Part shown: positions 25,905 through 34,291 of the stretch, in pieces | Position numbering within the stretch: the stretch's first letter is position 1 | How the letters are laid out: the number at the start of each line of letters is the position of its first letter | Source: CAYYYJ01 sp964631205 | GTDB taxonomy: Archaea > Aenigmatarchaeota > Aenigmatarchaeia > QMZP01 > JACQNV01 | DNA: 64,000 bases | Assembly: GCA_964631205.1 (NCBI GenBank) | Contig: CAZVWU010000001.1 | Location: 62,001 to 126,000, forward strand | Direction of reading: 5' to 3' | The notes under the pieces: model-generated | The model's database searches: none | The model's input: the letters and a program-made list of their open reading frames with translations, nothing else | Told to the model about the DNA's origin: nothing | Program-made: the position numbers and the translations under genes

Positions 25905-26261
25905 CTAATCTTCCCTGCCTTTCACAGAATCCCTCAGGTTGAACAACATCTTCCTAATCTCTACCAATCTGTTAAGGAGTTTCTCCGCTTTAGCTTTGTC
26001 TATAAGTTCCAAGTCTTTGCATATGTTGAGCCAGTATTCTGCTTCAAAAGCTTCACCAATGCAAACCCTCAGTTTTTCAGATTGTTGAGCTGGTTTATTC
26101 ATCGAACAAAACTCCATAAGGTTTGCTGGTATGCTCGTTATTGCACCAAGAAGCTGTTCTTGCAGTCTGTATTTTCCTTTGAAGTTTTCAATTTCCTTTA
26201 TCACATCTTTTGACAGCTCATAAGCTATCTTGTAGACTTCAAGATTATATGGATTGTTCAT
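25905..26261 (-). CDS. four-helix-bundle protein (23S rRNA intervening-sequence protein family)
   Basis: 118 residues: NLEVYKIAYELSKDVIKEI, LQEQLLGAITSIPANLMEF, KLRVCIGEAFEAEYWLNIC and KLLNRLVEIRKMLFNL form four amphipathic helices in the family order. The family's biochemical role is unclear; it is frequent on mobile elements. Confidence 0.85.
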   Translation of the reverse strand: MNNPYNLEVYKIAYELSKDVIKEIENFKGKYRLQEQLLGAITSIPANLMEFCSMNKPAQQSEKLRVCIGEAFEAEYWLNICKDLELIDKAKAEKLLNRLVEIRKMLFNLRDSVKGRED

Positions 26262-26287
26262 ATTTTCACACTCCTTACTATTTGGAT

Positions 26288-26410
26288 TTACTCATCTAAA
26301 AACTCCCTTGCTATCCAGATTTCACGGTCTGTGAGTTCCTCTTCATCCTCGAATTCGAGAACATGTTTAACCCTTTTTATTTCGCTTGATGTTGGCTTTT
26401 GAATTTCCAT
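26288..26410 (-). CDS. small acidic hypothetical protein (40 aa)
   Basis: From ATG 26410 the protein begins MEIQKPTSSEIKRVKHVLEF and ends EIWIAREFLDE. GGGAGGAATTT lies about five bases before the ATG, a good ribosome-binding site that decides this start over an in-frame ATG at 26494. It lies 26 bp upstream of the four-helix-bundle gene and is probably co-transcribed. Confidence 0.55.
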   Translation of the reverse strand: MEIQKPTSSEIKRVKHVLEFEDEEELTDREIWIAREFLDE

Positions 26411-26519
26411 AAATTCCTCCCTTGAGCAGTCGGCAACACTCAAAACCCTGAACTCAGAACTTTGGTTGCCCGCCCTATGTTTTTGAGATACCATTTTTCT
26501 TAGGGGCTACAGGGGACGA

Positions 26520-26660
26520 GTAAGCGGGAGCTACCGTGTCCCCCTCCCAAGTGGAAGCGGAGGTTGAGCTGACCAACCAGAAAAAGCGAAACCCAAAACC
26601 ATTAAATGCCTAGCTGAGTGAAAACGAAGCGGCTTTTATGGTTTTGATACGAGAACAAGT
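26520..26660 (+). mobile_element. possible remnant of an IS200/IS605 tnpB 3' end
   Basis: In one frame this GC-richer stretch reads AGATVSPSQVEAEVELTNQ followed by KKRNPKPLNA and a stop, then GAGTGAAAACGAAGCGGC, which resembles tnpB C-termini with their trailing right-end sequence in archaea. GGGGAC/GTCCCC and AAAACCAT/ATGGTTTT can also pair, so a structured RNA is an alternative. There is no tnpB gene upstream. The rest of the 264-bp gap is empty. Confidence 0.3.
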
Positions 26661-26674
26661 AAAATCGGCTAAAG

Positions 26675-27466
26675 TTAAACAATTATCGTACTTTTCTGAT
26701 AAAGCAAAGGGAGACAATCTTGTCTTAATCTAAATTTCGTTCCATGATTATGTCCTGTGCGAGCATCGAAATCTATCAATATTTTTCCAGAGTCTATTGC
26801 TTTCAAAAAACCTTCAAAATTAAATTTTTCCAACATCATAACTTTTGAATATTTGTAGAATTCTAGGTTACCTTCCTTTTTGACTTCTGCTTGAACATAA
26901 AAACAGTTTAGAAGCTTGGTACCAGCTTTATGTTCTAGATCATCGAAACCCCAATAAGGTTGCGGTTCTAATTCTTTCAAACCTACGCGTTCTTTAACAG
27001 ATTTAAGCCAGTTCGTGTGTCGTACATCAACTGCCTTATAATCAAAAGATATAATTATCTTCCTTTCTTTTCTATTGATTATAACCATGAAACCGCGATC
27101 ACTTCTTGATAAACCATGAATAGTCTGTCTAAAACTCATTTCATCTTTTGGGTAGTCTAATCCAGCCTCTTCGTGAGGCCAACCATACTTTGGCAAAAGT
27201 ATTTGTGGTACAAATCGGAAGGCTCTTGGTGATGGCTCAATGTGAAATAATGTTGTTAAAGATGAGGAATTAAGACGCTGTGCTTTCAATTCCCATTCAG
27301 CGGCATTAGGTATTGGTAAATTATTTTCTTTTATACCAAGTAAATCCTCAAGAGTATTACCAATTCCACCATGATTACCACTACGACTATTGAGTATCCA
27401 GCCTTTCTCTGATATCTCTTTCAACTTTTCAATCAATATTTGTTTTGTATAAATTATCGTTCCCAT
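26675..27466 (-). CDS. type II restriction endonuclease, MvaI/BcnI family
   Basis: 263 residues from ATG 27466 (MGTIIYTKQILIEKL). The segment GNTLEDLLGIKENNLPIP followed by NAAEWELKAQR is the MvaI/BcnI catalytic region (Glu and Glu-x-Lys). That family cleaves CC(W)GG or CC(S)GG and often acts as a monomer. It begins 1 bp after the stop of the methyltransferase gene, so they form one operon. Confidence 0.85.
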   Translation of the reverse strand: MGTIIYTKQILIEKLKEISEKGWILNSRSGNHGGIGNTLEDLLGIKENNLPIPNAAEWELKAQRLNSSSLTTLFHIEPSPRAFRFVPQILLPKYGWPHEEAGLDYPKDEMSFRQTIHGLSRSDRGFMVIINRKERKIIISFDYKAVDVRHTNWLKSVKERVGLKELEPQPYWGFDDLEHKAGTKLLNCFYVQAEVKKEGNLEFYKYSKVMMLEKFNFEGFLKAIDSGKILIDFDARTGHNHGTKFRLRQDCLPLLYQKSTIIV

Positions 27467-27467
27467 A

Positions 27468-28214
27468 TTATAGCAATTTAGATTGAGATAATTGTTTTTT
27501 AATTCGCTCTTGGGCCATTTTACAATATTCTGGCGAAATATCAATACCTATATAGTTTCTTTTGAAATTAATAGCCGATATCGCAGTTGTTCCAGATCCC
27601 ATGAATGGATCAAGTATAATTTTTGAACAGGTTGATGAAACAACCCTGTCAATTAAATTAACTGGAAATGCGGCAGGATGATCATTTTTCATCTCTTGGG
27701 TAAATTCCCAAACATCGCCATGGGAATTTGCTTTTGGTGCAAGCTTAAAATTCTTTTTTGCTATTAAATAGATTACTTCATATGTTGGAAGAAAATATCC
27801 AGGGTTAAAATTAAGTCCACCTTTTCTTTTCCAAATTATAATTTGCCTAACAGGAAATCCAATAAGTATATCTTGCCTATCTTGTAGAACTCCATCCTGA
27901 ACACGCCATTTGTGATTGTAAAAAATTGCACCATTATCAGAAACTAGCCTCATCATTTCTGTAAGACAGTCTCTCTGCCACTTAACATATTTTTCATGCG
28001 GCATACAATCATCATGATTTGTATAGCCGTTTTGCAAGGCTGCGTTTGCCCATTTACCACCTCGCCCATCTTTCATACCGTTACCAGTGGAGTTTTTTAG
28101 GTTGTATGGGGGAGAAGTAATAATCAAGTCTATGGTTTCGTTGGGTATTTTTTTCATTACCTCTATAGCATCTCCACAAATGATCTTATTTAGGAAATCT
28201 TCTGGGAATTTCAT
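27468..28214 (-). CDS. DNA methyltransferase (N4-cytosine/N6-adenine class)
   Basis: 248 residues. Catalytic motif IV TSPPYNL near residue 35 and the AdoMet motif DPFMGSGTTAISAI near the C-terminus give the beta-class order. SPPY is typical of N4-cytosine enzymes, and M.MvaI is of this type, which fits the adjacent nuclease. It should protect host DNA against the restriction enzyme. Confidence 0.9.
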   Translation of the reverse strand: MKFPEDFLNKIICGDAIEVMKKIPNETIDLIITSPPYNLKNSTGNGMKDGRGGKWANAALQNGYTNHDDCMPHEKYVKWQRDCLTEMMRLVSDNGAIFYNHKWRVQDGVLQDRQDILIGFPVRQIIIWKRKGGLNFNPGYFLPTYEVIYLIAKKNFKLAPKANSHGDVWEFTQEMKNDHPAAFPVNLIDRVVSSTCSKIILDPFMGSGTTAISAINFKRNYIGIDISPEYCKMAQERIKKQLSQSKLL

Positions 28215-28229
28215 AATTTACTAATCGAA

Positions 28230-29150
28230 TTATACTTCCTTTGACATCTTAATTAATTCTAAAATCTCAGGCAGATTAGAACCCTCTTCCACCTGCACCT
28301 CAAAACAATGTCCATTATAAAACCTTTGGACACCATCAGATAAAGGGCTTATTTTGTTATATTTGACCATTTGTTCCCCTTTTTCGTATGGTAACATAAT
28401 AACTATTTTCATCTTCGACTTGCTAAAACTGATGAAGGCAAAATTGCGATCTTTCCTCAGAGAAACATAGTATTTTTGTGGATTAAAAATTATTTTGTCA
28501 TCAACGGACAATATCTCTTGTTTGATTTTATTGTATATTTCTCTGATAGAGTCACCAACTCTTTCTAAATGATCTTCTTCTGTATAAACCTTGACCTCTC
28601 TGCTCACTTCTTCAACAACTTTGCTTTTCTTACTTATCGTTTTTATAGACTCTGAAGAATCTGGGGTTTCCAATTTCAAATATTGGACTAGATCACTGGT
28701 GTATTTTGAAACTTGCCATAGCTCTATTGGAAGGTCTCTAAAGTTAATGGCTTGCTGCTGATATTTTGAAAATTGTGGTGATACAAAAATAACTTTTGAT
28801 TGTGTCCAATCGATATCCTCCTTTTTGATATTTTTATTGCCACATTGATTGTATTCTAAAATAAATTCGGCTTTATTATTTAACATTAAAGACAAATATG
28901 CAAAACCCTGATCTATTACACTAAAGCTTCTATCATTTTTAAATTCTATGATTACAAAACTCTTTGACCGTTCATCGTAGGCTAAAGTGTCTATTCTGAG
29001 ATTGTTCAGCGAAAATTCAGATTTTATAAATTTGAGATTAAAAACAGCTTCTAAATTTTCTTCTGTTAATGTTTGGATATCCCTCTCTAATCCAAAATCC
29101 ACTTCCTTCACCATTTGTAGCTTTTTAGCCTTTATAGAAAATAATGGCAT
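28230..29150 (-). CDS. predicted nuclease-like protein with DUF5655-type C-terminus
   Basis: 306 residues from ATG 29150 (MPLFSIKAKKLQMVKEVDF). The N-terminal half has LRIDTLAYDERSKSFVIIEFK, the D...E-x-K pattern of PD-(D/E)XK nucleases. The C-terminal half FNPQKYYVSLRKDRNFAFI resembles the domain called DUF5655. It is 15 bp upstream of the methyltransferase gene and may belong to the restriction operon. Confidence 0.7.
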   Translation of the reverse strand: MPLFSIKAKKLQMVKEVDFGLERDIQTLTEENLEAVFNLKFIKSEFSLNNLRIDTLAYDERSKSFVIIEFKNDRSFSVIDQGFAYLSLMLNNKAEFILEYNQCGNKNIKKEDIDWTQSKVIFVSPQFSKYQQQAINFRDLPIELWQVSKYTSDLVQYLKLETPDSSESIKTISKKSKVVEEVSREVKVYTEEDHLERVGDSIREIYNKIKQEILSVDDKIIFNPQKYYVSLRKDRNFAFISFSKSKMKIVIMLPYEKGEQMVKYNKISPLSDGVQRFYNGHCFEVQVEEGSNLPEILELIKMSKEV

Positions 29151-29207
29151 AACTATACTTGTTTTTATTATATAAACGATATATATCTTTCCGTTCCAAA
29201 TACCTCT

Positions 29208-31904
29208 ATGCAATCATTAGACCAAGAGAAGCTGGACATAATAAACTCACCGGAAAATATCATTGTTGTCTCCAATCCGGGCACAGGAAAGACGACAACT
29301 TTAGCCCACAAGGTTCTTCATCTTTTGAAAAACGGCGCAAAACCAGAAGATATACTCTGTATTACTTTCACTGAAAAGGCCAAAAAGGAGATGTTTGATA
29401 AAATATGGGAAATTTCAGATGGAAGCATTAACGGCTCAGAATTGATGAAGCTGAACATACACACCTTCCACAGCTTCGCTTTAGAGTACCTTACTGACAG
29501 AGGCTTGACAACAGGCGAAATAGCAGGAAACAATTTTCTAAGGTTTTCAATATTGAAGAGCTTTGAAAACAACAAAGCTTTCAATTACATAAAGGCCTAC
29601 ATCCTTTCGGAAATGGTTCCAAAGACAGAAAATGCAATAAGGTACATAAAGAGTTTTGGGATAACTCCTGAGAAAATAGACCTGCCAAAAACAGAAAAAG
29701 AAATTGAAAAGCTCTACGCAATAGCTAAAAAGTCAACTTACACTTTAGACGAGCTGAAAACATTTCTCAAATATTTTATAGAGGCATACAAAGAATACGA
29801 ACTTTCCAAGAAGGATACAATAGATTATTCTGACATGCTGTTAAGGTTCCTTGAAAAGTTTGACGGGGTAAAATACAATTATGTGCTGGTTGACGAAATG
29901 CAGGACATGAATGAAATAGAGGCTGAGATTGTCCAAAAAGTAGGGAAAACCCTTTTTCTTGTAGGGGATTCCAAACAGGCAATATTCGGCTTCCAAGGTG
30001 GATCAATTAAAAACTTTGAGAAGTTCATGACAACCTGCAAACCCTTTCTCCTCGGCAAAAATAGAAGGAGCTGCCAGCAGGTTCTTGACTATTCAAAGAC
30101 CCACTTTCTCAGCAAGACTTTGAAGAAGGAAATTTTCATCAAAGAACTCGAATGCCTTCAGTCTGAAATAAGCGGGCCGAAGCCGAAAATAATATCGGCA
30201 AAATCGCCGTTCAAGAGGATTGTCGATATAATCAATTCCAACCCGGAAAAAAGCATAGGGATAATCACCAGAACGAACAAACAGCTTATAGAGATTTCTC
30301 AACACCTGCAGAAATGCAATATACCGTTTTCTTCAACGTCTTCCCAGTCAACAACAAAGGCTGCAAGGACAGAAGTTATAGATTTCCTCAAAGGGATGCT
30401 TTCAGATTCCCCAGAAGACAGGATAAAATCTACTTTTACCATCTTCTCCCCATATACCCTAAAAGAGTCTTTTAGCATTTCAAGCAGCTACAGAGAAAGA
30501 AAATTAGATGGGTTGGAAAAGCTTGAACAGCTCAGGTCAAAGTATTCGTTGAAGAAGTCTTCGATAAATGAACTTTTCAATAAGATAATACTTCCGACAT
30601 GTGTGCCACTTGGAAGCGAGTGGTTTACAACAGCCTCGCTTGTGATGGCTGAAATCAACGAATATTTCAGTTTCTCTGGAATGCCGTCTTATGAAGATTT
30701 GTTTTCCTTCCTATCAACAACAGAGGAAAAATACAAAGAGAAAAAAGGCGAGTCGAAAGTTGTTCTTACAACTGTTCACAAAGCCAAAGGCAGGGAGTTT
30801 GATATCGTGGTTTACTTGCCTTCAGCCCCAAACACAAAAACCGGGTTTATAGATATAATAACAAAATCCATCTTAGCGGCCAAAGGCATAGACGTCGAGA
30901 GGGAAATAGAAGAGGAAGTATTAAGGGTTGATTTTGTGGCATTTACAAGGGCAAAGCAGAGCCTTTTCATAATAGCAGGCGACAAGGAATCGAAGAACTA
31001 TTTTATAGACGGATTTTCAGAGATAGAGATCGATGATTCGGCTGAAGAAGAGGTGGAAATTAAAATAGACAACAAGCTCGTCCAAGCCTATTCTATGTTT
31101 TTGTCGGGAAATGCTGAAGAGTCTAGGGAACTGCTCAAAAATAAAGAAAAGTGGCTTGTGAGAATGATAAATGATTATTTTTCTAACCTCTCCAAACTCT
31201 CATACTCGCTTGTTAGGACGGACGCTTTTCAATTCCTCCTTGATAACATAATAAGTTTGCCGCGAGATAAAGAAGCCGCAGAATTTGGAAGCGAAGTCCA
31301 TGAAGCGATAAAGGGAGTTCTAGATAAAAAAATAGAAGTTGCCAGTCTTGAAGGTGATGTAAAAAAGGCGGTGGAAAATACACTGTTGGCAATTGAAGAG
31401 CTTAAAAAATACTTTAAGGGGCTCGAATTGGATTCGACTGAGGAAGCTGTCACGCCTCCACTAAAAGCGCTAATTGATTATCCCGATGAAAAACTTGTGT
31501 TTAAAGGGAAAACAGACGCAATCTTCAAATATGATGGCGGATATCTTATAGTGGACTTCAAGACAGACAAAAATACTGATAGATCTTCTGAGCATAAAAG
31601 GCAGCTTGCTCTTTACAAAAAACTGATATCCATCAAGAAAGGCATCCCTGAGAATTCTGTAAAAACATCTTTGCTATTCGTGGCTTTGAGGGGAGGCATA
31701 AACACTGGTAAATTTGATTTTGAAGTAGATGTGGCTGAGCCAGGCAAAACAGCTTTTGCCACGTTTGAAAAACATTTGAGGACTGTGCTCGGCTGGAGGG
31801 AACAGCCTGCTGAGTTTGTTAAGGCTTTGCTAGAAAACCCGGAAGATACGCTACTGTATAAGGCGATTTCACAGCAACTGAGTGGAGAAGTCAATAGCGA
31901 ATAA
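29208..31904 (+). CDS. UvrD/Rep-family helicase fused to RecB-like nuclease domain
   Basis: 898 residues. Walker A NPGTGKTTTLAHK (residues ~23-35), motif II region LVDEMQDMNEIE, motif III GDSKQAIFGFQGG and the later TTVHKAKGREFD mark a superfamily 1 helicase; the C-terminus has VFKGKTDAIFKYDGGYLIVD and HKRQLALYKKL, a RecB-type nuclease. This is the layout of AddA-like DNA end-processing enzymes. It diverges from the nuclease-like gene 58 bp away. Defence or recombination in the element is likely. Confidence 0.88.
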   Translation: MQSLDQEKLDIINSPENIIVVSNPGTGKTTTLAHKVLHLLKNGAKPEDILCITFTEKAKKEMFDKIWEISDGSINGSELMKLNIHTFHSFALEYLTDRGLTTGEIAGNNFLRFSILKSFENNKAFNYIKAYILSEMVPKTENAIRYIKSFGITPEKIDLPKTEKEIEKLYAIAKKSTYTLDELKTFLKYFIEAYKEYELSKKDTIDYSDMLLRFLEKFDGVKYNYVLVDEMQDMNEIEAEIVQKVGKTLFLVGDSKQAIFGFQGGSIKNFEKFMTTCKPFLLGKNRRSCQQVLDYSKTHFLSKTLKKEIFIKELECLQSEISGPKPKIISAKSPFKRIVDIINSNPEKSIGIITRTNKQLIEISQHLQKCNIPFSSTSSQSTTKAARTEVIDFLKGMLSDSPEDRIKSTFTIFSPYTLKESFSISSSYRERKLDGLEKLEQLRSKYSLKKSSINELFNKIILPTCVPLGSEWFTTASLVMAEINEYFSFSGMPSYEDLFSFLSTTEEKYKEKKGESKVVLTTVHKAKGREFDIVVYLPSAPNTKTGFIDIITKSILAAKGIDVEREIEEEVLRVDFVAFTRAKQSLFIIAGDKESKNYFIDGFSEIEIDDSAEEEVEIKIDNKLVQAYSMFLSGNAEESRELLKNKEKWLVRMINDYFSNLSKLSYSLVRTDAFQFLLDNIISLPRDKEAAEFGSEVHEAIKGVLDKKIEVASLEGDVKKAVENTLLAIEELKKYFKGLELDSTEEAVTPPLKALIDYPDEKLVFKGKTDAIFKYDGGYLIVDFKTDKNTDRSSEHKRQLALYKKLISIKKGIPENSVKTSLLFVALRGGINTGKFDFEVDVAEPGKTAFATFEKHLRTVLGWREQPAEFVKALLENPEDTLLYKAISQQLSGEVNSE

Positions 31905-31945
31905 ATCCGTGCCAACCCGGATTAAAAAAGCAAACCAGAATTTAA

Positions 31946-32677
31946 TTACCATGGTTTGAAAGAAAAAGCACCATTTATATCCACCATTCCATAAGGAATC
32001 ATTTGCATGTTGAATCCATTCTGGAGAGGATCTAATTTAAGAACCATATAAATAGTGTTTCGACCCAGTTTCTTACTTATTGCATAATCATCACCTGACA
32101 TGATTTTCCTTTTCATATGCCAGTAGGTAAAGTTTGCTACTATATCTGCTATCCGTATAAGGGGATAGGTATCATCTGATCTTGTCAAATCACAATTTCC
32201 TATTGTATCAGCGTATCCTTTAACCTCTTTTAAATATTGATCCCAGTCGGTTCCGTTCAAGTCTTTATCTACTCTTATTTCCAGATTACCGCGATATCCA
32301 GAATTTTTTAGAATGTCAACGATCAACCAACCATGCATCGAATACTTTTTCACAATCGGACTATAAGAAGACTGCTCGAATTTTAAAACTCTAAAATATT
32401 TACTAAATTCTGGATTTATTGAAGTCCTGTTTAAAAAAAAGAGATAGTACCTGAAGGGATACTTATTAATGATGTCAACGACAGCTTCCCACTCGCCGTG
32501 AAGATTTTTACCCTTTTTGTTGCCCCATTTTTGCTCGATTTCATTAGTAGCGTTCATAGCGTAATCTATGTTAGTGGTAGTAACAGCCGCAATAGTAAAA
32601 AATTCGGATCCGCTAACCATTTGAAACCCACGGCTTCCTGAAGCATCAATTCCAATGTAAATTTTTTCCGGTTTCAT
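31946..32677 (-). CDS. DUF3800-like protein
   Basis: 243 residues. IYIGIDASGSRG at the N-terminus, LEIRVDKDLNG in the middle and LIRIADIVANFTYWHMK near the C-terminus match the DUF3800 pattern of acidic residues in an RNase H-like fold. Members are common on mobile and defence islands. A nuclease function is inferred only. Confidence 0.7.
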   Translation of the reverse strand: MKPEKIYIGIDASGSRGFQMVSGSEFFTIAAVTTTNIDYAMNATNEIEQKWGNKKGKNLHGEWEAVVDIINKYPFRYYLFFLNRTSINPEFSKYFRVLKFEQSSYSPIVKKYSMHGWLIVDILKNSGYRGNLEIRVDKDLNGTDWDQYLKEVKGYADTIGNCDLTRSDDTYPLIRIADIVANFTYWHMKRKIMSGDDYAISKKLGRNTIYMVLKLDPLQNGFNMQMIPYGMVDINGAFSFKPW

Positions 32678-32796
32678 ATTTAAAGCATTAAAACTATCTT
32701 AATAATTTGGGAGGTGTTGACTTATGTCAAATTTTTGTAGTCGTCAACACTCAGCACCCAACACTCAAAACCTTGCACAGATCATCCCCGAAGGGG

Positions 32797-32812
32797 AAAT
32801 GCGGGAGATGGG
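32797..32812 (+). repeat. right attachment-site copy (attR)
   Basis: The same 16 bases as at 23544-23559. Positions 32800-32812 are the 3' acceptor strand and 3' T-stem of tRNA-Leu, that is, the final exon after its T-loop intron. Confidence 0.7.
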
Positions 32813-33172
32813 ATTTTCTACTATTTAACAGCCTTATATTGTATATCCTTTTCTTTGGGTAGGCTGTAGCCTTTCTTTTTGAAAGAAAGGCTTAGATTCG
32901 AACCCACGAAGGCATTGCTCGCGTCTTTTCCGGGTGCGCTTTCGTGTCTCGTCTGCTCTATAAAGACACGAGACATCTCAGCACTCACTTCACAGTGAGA
33001 TGCTGATTTTGATTTACATGCCGAAAAAGGGCACTAAGCCACAGGATTTCTTATTTTCACTGTCTTCATAACTGAAGACTCAACACTCAAGACTCTTGAG
33101 TCCTGCCCCTTTGACCAGTCCCAGACCGAAACTGATCTTCAGATCAGTTTCAACCCTCTCGGGAACCCCCGC
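32800..33172 (-). tRNA. tRNA-Leu (CAA) interrupted by four introns
   Basis: Acceptor GCGGGGG (33172-33166) pairs with CTCCCGC (one G-U), and A73 is at 32800. Stem CAGGA/TCCTG encloses CTCAAGA, anticodon CAA at 33098-33096. Introns: D-loop about 33122-33157, containing a perfect 11-bp hairpin; canonical 37/38 at 33048-33094; variable arm about 32911-33029; T-loop about 32814-32896. Exact junctions shift by a few bases. T-stem GTGGG pairs with CCCAT. Spliced, it gives a normal class II tRNA. Its 3' end is the putative attachment site. Confidence 0.8.
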
Positions 33173-33240
33173 ATATAGATTACTTATATTAGTAAATAAA
33201 TAGGTATAAATTATTCAAAAGAATAAATCTGTCTATGCAA

Positions 33241-33443
33241 GCGCCAGTAGTCTAGTGGTAGGATTCCATGCCCAGAAGAGGCGAATAACCTTGCCAATAA
33301 CCCTTTTCCGTGCGAGCTTGAAAAAGCGTTAACGGAAAAGCAACTAGGTGGCGACCCGGGTTCAAAATGCACCGCTTTCTTTTGTAAAAGAAAGCCCTGC
33401 ACGTTCAAAGAAAACAAACGTTCTGAAAATCCCGGCTGGCGCA
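33241..33443 (+). tRNA. tRNA-Gly (GCC) interrupted by three introns
   Basis: Acceptor GCGCCAG pairs with CTGGCGC, A73 at 33443. The D-arm is intact. The anticodon stem CCACC/GGTGG forms only if 33269-33288 is removed between CCA and CC (position 29/30); loop TTGCCAA then carries GCC at 33293-33295. A 37/38 intron spans about 33297-33345. The T-loop TTCAAA...T is split by about 33367-33429, including the hairpin GCTTTCTTTT/AAAGAAAGC. T-stem CCGGG pairs with CCCGG. Confidence 0.85.
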
Positions 33444-33483
33444 TTCACATTCAAAGATATAAAACTCCCCTTCAATATTTAAT

Positions 33484-33909
33484 ATGCGCCCCAATTACAA
33501 ATCCAAATTCTTTTCGCTCCTTGCAGGATTATACCTCACAGCCGGATGCTCTTCTTATCATTCACAATAAATTACTGAAGAATACAAAGAATCTTCTAAG
33601 CCCGCCTTTTCAAAAGAAATTCGGGAAGAATATAGAGGCATAAAAATCGAGCCTATTGGCGTGGATGATTTTGATGGGGATGGAAAACAAGATGCAGTCT
33701 TTTTGGTTAGGGATTTTTTTGGAAAGGATAAGACCGCCGCCCTCTGCATTTCCGAGCCTGATTTCAAAACTTCACCTGAAGGATGCTATGTGCACGGTTT
33801 AAGTATCAGGCTTGTAGCAGTAATAAAAAAAGAATGGCCTTTCTATGCAGAAATCAAAAAGGTGGGTGGGGAATACAAGATATTGGTGACTAAGTTAAAA
33901 GAGCAATAA
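33484..33909 (+). pseudogene. lipoprotein with FG-GAP-like calcium motif, interrupted by a stop codon
   Basis: ATG at 33484 begins MRPNYKSKFFSLLAGLYLTAGCSSY, split here at its lipobox LTAG-C; a TAA at 33568-33570 interrupts the frame after 28 codons. The same frame then continues ITEEYKESSKPAF and has VDDFDGDGKQDAVFLVRD, an EF-hand-like/FG-GAP calcium motif, ending VTKLKEQ. It is probably a nonsense-mutated secreted lipoprotein, or there is a read error. Confidence 0.65.
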
Positions 33910-33913
33910 ACTT

Positions 33914-34213
33914 TTAGAATATATCACTAAACGTTCTGCAGAACCTTTTCTTTGCAACAGTTAAAACATTTTTGCCTTGTTCTGTAAGGGTGTAAGTAAT
34001 AACTTTCCCTTTCTTTTTCTCTTTTATATAGCCAGATTCTTTCAGGCACCTTAATGCCGGATAAATAGTTCCGGGGCTGGGCTTTTCGCCTTTCCTCTTC
34101 TCTAATTCAGAAGCAATCTCCTGCCCATGCATTGGTTTTTTTGAAAGCAGGAAAAGGATAAGGAAGGAGAGCATCCCGCGCATGTCGCAGCACTCTTCAT
34201 CTGTTCTTCCCAT
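33914..34213 (-). CDS. PadR-family transcriptional regulator
   Basis: 99 residues: LSFLILFLLSKKPMHGQEIA, SPGTIYPALRCLKESGYI and GKVITYTLTEQGK make the PadR winged helix. It is transcribed away from a flavin-reductase-like gene and probably controls both promoters; palindromic sequence lies between them. Confidence 0.9.
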   Translation of the reverse strand: MGRTDEECCDMRGMLSFLILFLLSKKPMHGQEIASELEKRKGEKPSPGTIYPALRCLKESGYIKEKKKGKVITYTLTEQGKNVLTVAKKRFCRTFSDIF

Positions 34214-34288
34214 ACACTGTAATATTGGATGACCGATATATTTAAATATATGCTATACCAATATATCGTATATCCGATAAAGGAGCGC
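34214..34288. promoter_or_regulatory. divergent promoter with palindromic operator-like sequence
   Basis: TATTGGATGACCGATATATT is followed by TTTAAATATATGC and then ATACCAATATATCGTATATC, so ATATTGG and CCAATAT face each other around an AT-rich centre that can serve as TATA. The PadR regulator encoded to the left is the obvious candidate to bind. Confidence 0.5.
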
Positions 34289-34291
34289 ATT

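Larger units (their letters stand above)
23544..32812. mobile_element. putative integrated element in tRNA-Leu (about 9.3 kb)
   Basis: The segment lies between two identical 16-bp direct repeats, one of which is the 3' end of a tRNA-Leu gene, and has a tyrosine recombinase at its left end. Cargo: small regulator-like and GNAT proteins, a four-helix-bundle protein, an MvaI-like restriction-modification pair, a nuclease-like protein, a UvrD-type helicase-nuclease and a DUF3800-like protein. No capsid or replication genes are recognised. Confidence 0.65.

Noticed and set aside
26520..26660. RNase P RNA or SRP RNA in the GC-rich gap
   Set aside because: The conserved motifs of either RNA are not seen; a tnpB remnant fits slightly better, with low confidence.
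33211..33444. Minus-strand ORF over the tRNA-Gly gene
   Set aside because: It is antisense to a well-formed tRNA with introns and has no family resemblance.
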